Source of the DNA: Ignavibacteriales bacterium
Lineage (GTDB): Bacteria > Bacteroidota > Ignavibacteria > UBA10030
DNA length: 5,603 bases
Assembly: GCA_016207365.1 (NCBI GenBank)
Contig: JACQPU010000028.1
Location: 1 to 5,603 of the forward strand
Direction: 5' to 3'
Shown: positions 1 through 4,758 of the stretch, one piece after another
How positions within the stretch are numbered: position 1 is the stretch's first letter
Layout: each line of letters begins with the position of its first letter
Translations under genes and position numbers: made by a program
The notes under the pieces: model-generated
The model's database searches: none
Told to the model about the DNA's origin: nothing
The model's input: the letters and a program-made list of their open reading frames with translations, nothing else

Positions 1-4
1 CCCA

Positions 5-70
5 GGATTCCGCCCTAAGGCGGGATTCAGAAGGCGGAATTTCGTGTTTAGGGTTTCGGATTTCGAAATT
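5..70. repeat. Nested inverted repeats upstream of the GH172 gene
   Basis: Bases 5-14 can pair with 19-28 to form a 10-bp stem (two G-U pairs) with a CTAA loop. Bases 7-14 (ATTCCGCC) are also perfectly complementary to 33-40 (GGCGGAAT), so two folds compete for the same arm. Bases 38-44 (AATTTCG) pair with 64-70 (CGAAATT), and 60-69 (ATTTCGAAAT) is a 10-bp palindrome. No clear T-tract follows the first stem, so it is not a good intrinsic terminator. The block could be a dispersed intergenic repeat, a 5'-UTR structure, or the end of an upstream unit outside the window. No convincing -35/-10 pair was found in these 85 bases. Confidence 0.5.
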
Positions 71-75
71 ATCTG

Positions 76-81
76 AGGAGG
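76..81 (+). promoter_or_regulatory. Ribosome binding site of the GH172 gene
   Basis: A perfect AGGAGG lies 4 nt before the ATG at 86. This supports that start and shows the organism uses Shine-Dalgarno initiation, unlike most Bacteroidia. Confidence 0.85.
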
Positions 82-85
82 ATTT

Positions 86-1231
86 ATGAAACCGTTATGT
101 TCGTTCTTGCTGGCCTGTGTTGCCGGATTCCTCCCTCTGCAGGTTTTCGGTCAGGACTTCAACGGCCTAGGCATGGGCCTCGGCACGCTTTCGCGTCTCT
201 CAAAAGCTGAGACGCGCTCCATCAGCCCCGAGAACTTCACCGGCGAAAAGGGCAAGGGCGGGATGGCGACAGAGGGTACTGGCAAAAACGCTGCGCGGGA
301 TCTTGGTCGCGGATGGAAGATTTCCCCTTCGGTCAAGATCAAGCCGAAGGAGATATTCGTGCTTGGTGAGATCAAGGGAAGCGGCGCGATTCAACACATC
401 TGGATGACACCAACGGGGCACTGGCGGTATCTGATCCTGAGAATGTACTGGGATGGAGAAACGGCGCCGTCCGTTGAGGCTCCTGTCGGCGATTTCTTTG
501 GGTGTGGTTGGAATCAATATGCGCAGATTTCGTCTCTTGCCGTGTGCGTTAATCCGGGCAGCGCGCTGAATTCGTACTGGGAGATGCCGTTCCGCAAATC
601 CGCCAAACTCACGATCGAAAATATCGGAGAAGAAGAAGTCACGGTATATTATCAAATCGATTACACTCTGACCGAAGTTCCTGACGATGTCGGGTATTTC
701 CACGCGCAATTTCGCCGCCAGAACCCGCTGCCTTACAAAACGGATTACACGATTCTTGACGGTGTGAAAGGATGGGGTCATTATGTCGGAACCTATGTTG
801 CCTGGGGTGTGAACAACACGGGATGGTGGGGAGAAGGGGAGATCAAGTTTTTCATCGACGGGGACGGAGAGTTTCCCACGATTTGTGGAACGGGAACCGA
901 GGATTATTTCTGCGGGTCCTACAATTTTGAGAACAGGCAGACGAAGCAATATCAGGAGTTTACGACGCCGTACAGCGGTCTGGCGCAGGTGATCCGGCCG
1001 GACGGCGTCTATAATTCACAGCAGCGGTTCGGATTGTACCGGTGGCATATCATGGATCCCGTCAGATTCGGAACGAATCTCAGAATCACTCTCCAGGCGC
1101 TTGGCTGGCGTTCCGGTGGTCGCTATCTTCCGTTGCAAGACGACATTGCTTCAGTGGCTTTTTGGTATCAGAAGGAGCCGCATGCTCCTTTTCCGAAACT
1201 TCCCGACCGTGATTATTTGGAAATCCGTTAG
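86..1231 (+). CDS. Secreted DUF2961 / glycoside hydrolase family 172 protein
   Basis: A 381-residue protein, complete and of normal size for a single-domain DUF2961 enzyme. Residues 1-22 form a signal peptidase I-type signal peptide (K2, hydrophobic core, likely cut VFG|QDF), so it acts in the periplasm or outside the cell. Family hallmarks seen in order: ENFTGEKGKGG (49-59), GSGAIQHIWMT (98-108), MYWDGETAPSVEAPVGDFFG (120-139), GEGE (249-252) and GTGTEDYF (268-275). In GH172, founded on the bifidobacterial difructose dianhydride I synthase/hydrolase, two glutamates do retaining catalysis; by motif they should be E250 (possibly E252) and E272 here. Known members act on alpha-fructofuranosyl or alpha-D-arabinofuranosyl linkages and fold as two jelly rolls. 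The exact substrate cannot be read from sequence. The ATG at 86 is chosen for its AGGAGG and signal peptide. Proximity to a TBDR suggests glycan use. Family assignment is firm; substrate is open. Confidence 0.9.
   Translation: MKPLCSFLLACVAGFLPLQVFGQDFNGLGMGLGTLSRLSKAETRSISPENFTGEKGKGGMATEGTGKNAARDLGRGWKISPSVKIKPKEIFVLGEIKGSGAIQHIWMTPTGHWRYLILRMYWDGETAPSVEAPVGDFFGCGWNQYAQISSLAVCVNPGSALNSYWEMPFRKSAKLTIENIGEEEVTVYYQIDYTLTEVPDDVGYFHAQFRRQNPLPYKTDYTILDGVKGWGHYVGTYVAWGVNNTGWWGEGEIKFFIDGDGEFPTICGTGTEDYFCGSYNFENRQTKQYQEFTTPYSGLAQVIRPDGVYNSQQRFGLYRWHIMDPVRFGTNLRITLQALGWRSGGRYLPLQDDIASVAFWYQKEPHAPFPKLPDRDYLEIR
1172..1192 (+). terminator. Terminator-like hairpin inside the end of the GH172 gene
   Basis: AAGGAGC (1172-1178) pairs perfectly with GCTCCTT (1184-1190) around a 5-nt loop, and the T-run is TTTT at 1189-1192. 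The stem is only 7 bp and the T-run short, and it lies about 40 nt before the stop codon within coding sequence. It may be a chance codon effect. No better terminator was seen between 1232 and 1350, so it is listed as a weak candidate. Confidence 0.2.
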
Positions 1232-1273
1232 CGTTTCGCCAAAATAGTTGTCAATGCCGAGGCCACAAAATGT

Positions 1274-1303
1274 AGGGACGAAATGCACTCTGGCAGGGAC
1301 GAA
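1274..1303. repeat. 9-bp direct repeat spaced 21 bp, possible regulator site
   Basis: AGGGACGAA occurs at 1274-1282 and again at 1295-1303, a start-to-start distance of 21 bp, about two helical turns. The copies are centred about 110 and 89 bp upstream of the predicted transcription start near 1388, a usual position for an activator that binds two sites on one DNA face. The regulator is unknown, and the repeat could be part of a dispersed intergenic element. Confidence 0.35.
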
Positions 1304-1352
1304 TAGAAGTTTGACTGAGTTACTGTAATTCATCTCGGTGATGCGTTTCCCC

Positions 1353-1381
1353 TTGACATTACCTCCAAAAAATTCTATACT
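1353..1381 (+). promoter_or_regulatory. Consensus sigma70-type promoter for the TBDR unit
   Basis: A perfect -35 box TTGACA (1353-1358) and a near-perfect -10 box TATACT (1376-1381) are separated by exactly 17 bp. Transcription should begin near 1388 and read into the TBDR gene and the gene after it. The Bacteroidia-type TAnnTTTG -7 element is absent. The match is strong enough to be unlikely by chance in an intergenic region. Confidence 0.8.
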
Positions 1382-1396
1382 CTGGCTATAAAACCT

Positions 1397-1414
1397 TGTT
1401 TTACTAATAAAACA
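1397..1414. promoter_or_regulatory. Perfect 18-bp palindrome just after the predicted start, candidate operator
   Basis: TGTTTTA (1397-1403), spacer CTAA, then TAAAACA (1408-1414), a perfect 7-bp dyad. It lies at about +10 to +27 of the predicted transcript. As DNA this is a typical place for a repressor of the LacI or TetR type to block initiation; as RNA it would be an AU-rich 5' hairpin. No regulator gene is in the window to match it. Confidence 0.45.
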
Positions 1415-1586
1415 CCCATCAACGACGACCGCACGCGCAGCTTTCACGTTTGATGTGCGATCGTACACGCGGCGAAGCGAGGAGAACCGACCCACAACGA
1501 TTGTTGACAAACCCGGCAGAAGAAGGAGCCCCGTTGAAGAGCGGAGGCCGGTCACAGACTTCTCAGTTACCAAACCCATCACTCAC

Positions 1587-1608
1587 CTTCCTGAAAGGAG
1601 GATGAATG
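1587..1608 (+). promoter_or_regulatory. Upstream Shine-Dalgarno and in-frame ATG, partly closed in a hairpin
   Basis: AAAGGAGG (1594-1601) stands 4 nt before an ATG at 1606, the same spacing used by the GH172 gene. This ATG is in frame with the TBDR and would add 32 residues before its signal peptide. Bases 1587-1592 can pair with 1596-1601 (one G-U) around a GAA loop, hiding the Shine-Dalgarno. An overlapping ATG at 1602 opens only a four-codon frame ending in TGA at 1614-1616. The element may be a leader start, a regulated alternative start, or a remnant. Confidence 0.4.
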
Positions 1609-1688
1609 CCGGTTGAATTGTTACAGCGTCTCCGCGTTACCCACCGAATTCGGCAGTACACATACCTTTCCAACGGTACTTTTCACAT

Positions 1689-1694
1689 AAGGAG
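1689..1694 (+). promoter_or_regulatory. Ribosome binding site of the TBDR gene
   Basis: AAGGAG lies 7 nt before the ATG at 1702. The same hexamer and 7-nt spacing occur before the third gene (4746-4751). Together with the signal peptide that begins at this ATG, it decides the start in favour of 1702 over the longer reading from 1606. Confidence 0.8.
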
Positions 1695-1701
1695 AAGCAC
1701 T

Positions 1702-4700
1702 ATGAATTCTGTCAGGTGCCGAACGCTCCTGGTTGCGCTTTTCAGTCTCGTGGTATCCGCGAGTCTTCTGGCTCAGAGCGGAAAGATCACGGGAGTTGCG
1801 AAAGACGCGACGAGCGGAGATCCCATCGTCGGCGCGAACGTGATCATCGAGGGCACAACCCTCGGAGGCGCGGCCGATGGAAACGGGGTCTATTTTATTC
1901 TGAACGTCCCTCCGGGAACATATCGGTTGGTTGCTTCAGCTGTCGGTTATGCGCGACAGACAGTGACCAACGTCGGAGTGTCGGCCGACCAGACTGTGAC
2001 ACAGGATTTCAGTCTGCAATCCGAAGCGATCGGATTGGAGGAAATCGTTGTCGAAGCGCGGCAGCGTATCGTCGATAAATCTCTGACAGGCACCAAGACG
2101 GTGCTTGGAAGGGATGAAGTTTCCAACACGCTTCCGGTCACGTCGGCTGTGGAGATTCTCAACACAACACCAGGTGCATATAAAGGGTTCATCCGCGGCG
2201 GACGAATCCAAGAGAGCAAAACTATCGTCGATGGTGTTGACATCAGTGACGCCTACTATGCCCCGGCCGGCGATCAAACAGTCACCAGCGTTTTTCTTGT
2301 CTACACAAGCACGCCCCGGTATAAAGGGAGCGAGCTGAACTCGACCGGAGGTCTGAATTTCAGTTCCATTGAACAGCTCAACGTCAACACCGGCGCAGTC
2401 GGCGCTGAATATTCTACCGCCACCGCAGGTGTTATTAACTATACGCTGAAAGAAGGCCGTGGACCATTGAGTGGAAGTTTCTTTGCACGCGCGAGTCAGT
2501 TCAAAGGCCTGGAGTACAAAGGTCCGAACGTTTACTGGAATGACGCCATCTATTTCGCCGAACGTGACCTCTTGAGCCGACGGGTGGATTCTCTCAGAAC
2601 ACTCCGCGCAGGCGGAGCCCCCCCTGCCCAGTACTCCACACTCGCGGCGGATAGCGCGCGGCTGGGTCGGTATACGTATAGCCTAGGGAAATATAACAAT
2701 CAGGACAGCCCTCAGATCGAACTTGAAGGATCAGTGGGCGGTGACATCATGCCAGACTGGAATTTCTTCCTGAGTGGTCGGTATTTCGACTCGAATGGCC
2801 GGTTGCCAAACGAAAAAACCCGCGAGCTGAATATCACGGGTAAGACGAACTACCAGCTGACCAATGATATGCGTATCTCCGCCTTCAGCATCATTACGGA
2901 CAGGGGATACTTCCTCAAATGGAAGAACCGGTCGTATCAAGAATCGGCCCGGTACTTCCTGGAAGGTGTGCCGAAATCGGACGGCGGCGATGTCATTGCC
3001 AGCGCAAAGCTGACACATGTGCTCTCCCCGTCAACCTTCTATGAGGTTCAGGCCAGCATCAACTCGTCCATCAACCGCGTTGGCTATATCGACAGCAACG
3101 GCGATGGAAAAATCGAGCTCGACGAGGATGATGGCACGTTCTTAACTCTCTCGAGCCTTGCAGAGGCAAACAAGTACATTTCAAACACGGACCTTTCGAA
3201 ATTCTTCCGCAACCAGGACGAGCCGGCGAGCTCCACAAACTTCCAGTTCAATGCCGGTAATACGACGGTAAGACTTGCCCGGCCCGGGTTCTACTATGAG
3301 AACTTTTCATCCCAGGTGATCGCCCTCAAAGGCGACATCACGAGTCAGGTGACCCACAACCATCAGTTGAAGGGTGGCTTCCAGATCCGGTTGCATGACC
3401 TCGACATGGTTCGCCGCTCCTCCTACCTGGGTGCAATCGATGCCCGGAAGCAATTCTATAACGAAGAGTGGAATATAACGCCGTCGGAATACGGTATCTA
3501 TGTCGCCGATCGCATGGAATTTGCCGGGCTGATCATCAATCTGGGTGCGCGTCTGGACATCTGGGATCCGGCAGCGCAGGATTTCGGCAACTACTTTGCT
3601 CCGTATAAGACCGACAGTACGGCATTCGGCGGCATTAATGTTCTCGACCGCGTAACGGTGCGAACACGGGAAGTCGACCCCGTGGTTTCGTTCTCACCAA
3701 GATTCGGCGTTTCTCATCCGATCTCAGATGAAGCGGCGATGTATTTCTCATTCTCCCGCAATACGCTCCCGCCACCTTATTCGCGGATGTTCGGCTTCTA
3801 TAATAACTTCGGCAACATCTCACTACCAAATGTATCAAGCATAAGACAGGAACCGTATCGCTCATCCAACTATGAGCTGGGTGTACAGTGGGAGTTCATG
3901 CCGCAGAGGTTCGGATTGAACTTCACCGCATACCTGCGAGACATCGAGAACTACGGCTTCTCTTATTTCAATGTTGTCCCGAGCGGCGCAGGCGGAACCG
4001 GAACGAACTATAACATAGGATTCTCAGCAGGGCTTGCTGACGCACGCGGCGTTGAGGTGAGCCTCCAGGCTCTTCCGCAGCGCTATTTCGATTTGGTCAC
4101 CGTCGTTGGCCGTCTGAACTATGCGTATACGTATATTAAGGAGTCGCAATTTGCCGGTCTGGATCAAAAGATGCAGACATCATTCTCGACGGCAAACGGC
4201 GATAGCGCACGACTTGCGGGCGACCTTCCGTTTGAGGACATCAATTTCTACAACAAGGTGTTCGTCAACGTTCAGGGCACCAACAGCACGCTCACGGGTG
4301 GATACGACAGGACACACCGCATTACGTACACGTTGTTGCTCACCTTCCCCGAGGACATTCGACTGACGTCGATCGGCACGTTCCAGAGCGGATTCTTCTA
4401 TCCGCTGACGCTGGTGGATCCGCGTGTGTCGAGTCGTGAACTTGGAGAGGCGCCGTGGAACAAGATGGTTAATCTCCGCCTCGAAAAGGGCTTCACGTTC
4501 TCTGGCCTGCGGGCGGCAGTATTTATTGATGTCAAGAATGTGTTCGATTGGGAAAACATTCTCGGGTACGATAGAACCACGACAGGTACATCGAAATGGG
4601 AAACGTCACTGGCGGCCGGAGAACCTGATCCCACAGGCGATAGGAAGCGGTCGGTTGGTCCTGACGGAACCCTCTTCTACGACATTCCGCGCGAGTTCTA

Positions 4701-4725
4701 TTTTGGCGTACGCGTTGAATTCTAA
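1702..4725 (+). CDS. TonB-dependent outer-membrane receptor with carboxypeptidase-regulatory-like N-terminal domain
   Basis: A 1007-residue outer-membrane importer. Residues 1-24 are a signal peptide (likely cut LLA|QSG). Residues 27-106 match the carboxypeptidase regulatory-like beta-sandwich domain (GxVxD...PxxGAxVxxxGT...G...G.Y.xxNVPPGxY), as in SusC-type receptors. LEEIVVEA (112-119) is a plausible TonB-box region. The plug follows, with GFIRGGRIQESK and VDGVD (162-180) and its end at SIEQLNV...AGVINYTLKEG (222-252). The rest is a 22-strand-type barrel, including EYGIYVADRMEF and IINLGARLD (596-619), SPRFGVSHPI (665 onward) and a C-terminal GVRVEF ending in the aromatic residue that outer-membrane proteins need. 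Residues 464-475 form a canonical EF-hand-like calcium loop. It would take up a ligand, perhaps a glycan, given the GH172 neighbour. It lacks clear SusC-specific plug signatures, so SusC is not claimed. Start chosen at 1702; an in-frame ATG at 1606 is less likely. Confidence 0.93.
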   Translation: MNSVRCRTLLVALFSLVVSASLLAQSGKITGVAKDATSGDPIVGANVIIEGTTLGGAADGNGVYFILNVPPGTYRLVASAVGYARQTVTNVGVSADQTVTQDFSLQSEAIGLEEIVVEARQRIVDKSLTGTKTVLGRDEVSNTLPVTSAVEILNTTPGAYKGFIRGGRIQESKTIVDGVDISDAYYAPAGDQTVTSVFLVYTSTPRYKGSELNSTGGLNFSSIEQLNVNTGAVGAEYSTATAGVINYTLKEGRGPLSGSFFARASQFKGLEYKGPNVYWNDAIYFAERDLLSRRVDSLRTLRAGGAPPAQYSTLAADSARLGRYTYSLGKYNNQDSPQIELEGSVGGDIMPDWNFFLSGRYFDSNGRLPNEKTRELNITGKTNYQLTNDMRISAFSIITDRGYFLKWKNRSYQESARYFLEGVPKSDGGDVIASAKLTHVLSPSTFYEVQASINSSINRVGYIDSNGDGKIELDEDDGTFLTLSSLAEANKYISNTDLSKFFRNQDEPASSTNFQFNAGNTTVRLARPGFYYENFSSQVIALKGDITSQVTHNHQLKGGFQIRLHDLDMVRRSSYLGAIDARKQFYNEEWNITPSEYGIYVADRMEFAGLIINLGARLDIWDPAAQDFGNYFAPYKTDSTAFGGINVLDRVTVRTREVDPVVSFSPRFGVSHPISDEAAMYFSFSRNTLPPPYSRMFGFYNNFGNISLPNVSSIRQEPYRSSNYELGVQWEFMPQRFGLNFTAYLRDIENYGFSYFNVVPSGAGGTGTNYNIGFSAGLADARGVEVSLQALPQRYFDLVTVVGRLNYAYTYIKESQFAGLDQKMQTSFSTANGDSARLAGDLPFEDINFYNKVFVNVQGTNSTLTGGYDRTHRITYTLLLTFPEDIRLTSIGTFQSGFFYPLTLVDPRVSSRELGEAPWNKMVNLRLEKGFTFSGLRAAVFIDVKNVFDWENILGYDRTTTGTSKWETSLAAGEPDPTGDRKRSVGPDGTLFYDIPREFYFGVRVEF
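2602..2624 (+). repeat. Hairpin followed by a C7 run inside the TBDR gene
   Basis: CTCCGC (2602-2607) pairs with GCGGAG (2612-2617) around a GCAG loop, followed at once by seven Cs (2618-2624), the longest C-run in the gene. The reading frame is intact here (residues around GGAPPAQ). Such runs can slip during replication or be sequencing-error sites. The frame as given is functional. Confidence 0.3.
3091..3126 (+). other. EF-hand-type calcium loop coded within the TBDR
   Basis: Residues 464-475 of the TBDR read DSNGDGKIELDE. This matches the 12-residue EF-hand loop with ligands at positions 1 (D), 3 (N), 5 (D), 9 (E) and 12 (E), glycine at 6 and isoleucine at 8. More acidic residues follow (DDG). 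It lies in the barrel portion between predicted strands, so most likely in an extracellular loop, where calcium could order the loop or help bind an acidic ligand. Confidence 0.65.
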
Positions 4726-4745
4726 CCGGACTATCACTTGTCAAT

Positions 4746-4751
4746 AAGGAG
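4746..4751 (+). promoter_or_regulatory. Ribosome binding site of the third gene
   Basis: AAGGAG sits 7 nt before the ATG at 4759 and supports that start. The 33-bp gap after the TBDR stop has no promoter or terminator, which points to one transcript with the TBDR. Confidence 0.8.
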
Positions 4752-4758
4752 TACAGGC

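Larger units (their letters stand above)
1232..1701 (+). other. 470-bp intergenic region and long leader of the TBDR gene
   Basis: This gene-free stretch separates the GH172 stop from the TBDR start supported by a signal peptide. It contains a 9-bp direct repeat (1274-1303), a consensus promoter (1353-1381), a perfect palindrome (1397-1414), and an upstream Shine-Dalgarno/ATG pair (1594-1608) in frame with the TBDR. If transcription starts near 1388, the mRNA leader is about 314 nt. Between 1415 and 1585 only weak pairings were seen, for example CCGGC (1513-1517) with GCCGG (1547-1551); no known riboswitch class was recognised. The open frame on the opposite strand here gives no recognisable protein. 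Confidence 0.75.

Noticed and set aside
200..949. Minus-strand open frame of 249 codons opposite the GH172 gene
   Set aside because: It is fully antisense to a gene with clear family motifs and has an Arg-rich, patternless product typical of a shadow frame.
1504..1532. Second TTGACA in the leader as a promoter closer to the TBDR
   Set aside because: No acceptable -10 box is found 16-18 bp downstream; the sequence there is GC-rich.
1151..1582. Minus-strand open frame of 143 codons across the GH172 3' end and the intergenic region
   Set aside because: It overlaps a firm gene and the consensus promoter on the other strand, and its product has no recognisable domain, signal peptide or family pattern.
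1388..1605. Known riboswitch (cobalamin, c-di-GMP or TPP class) in the TBDR leader
   Set aside because: None of the conserved core motifs of these classes could be found by eye.
1606..1701. 32-residue N-terminal extension of the TBDR as the annotated start
   Set aside because: The signal peptide begins exactly at the ATG at 1702, which has AAGGAG at ideal spacing; the extension has no family match. It is kept only as a finding.
1702..4725. Naming the receptor SusC
   Set aside because: The regulatory-like domain and plug fit, but SusC-specific plug signatures are not clear and no SusD is visible, so the general TBDR name is safer.
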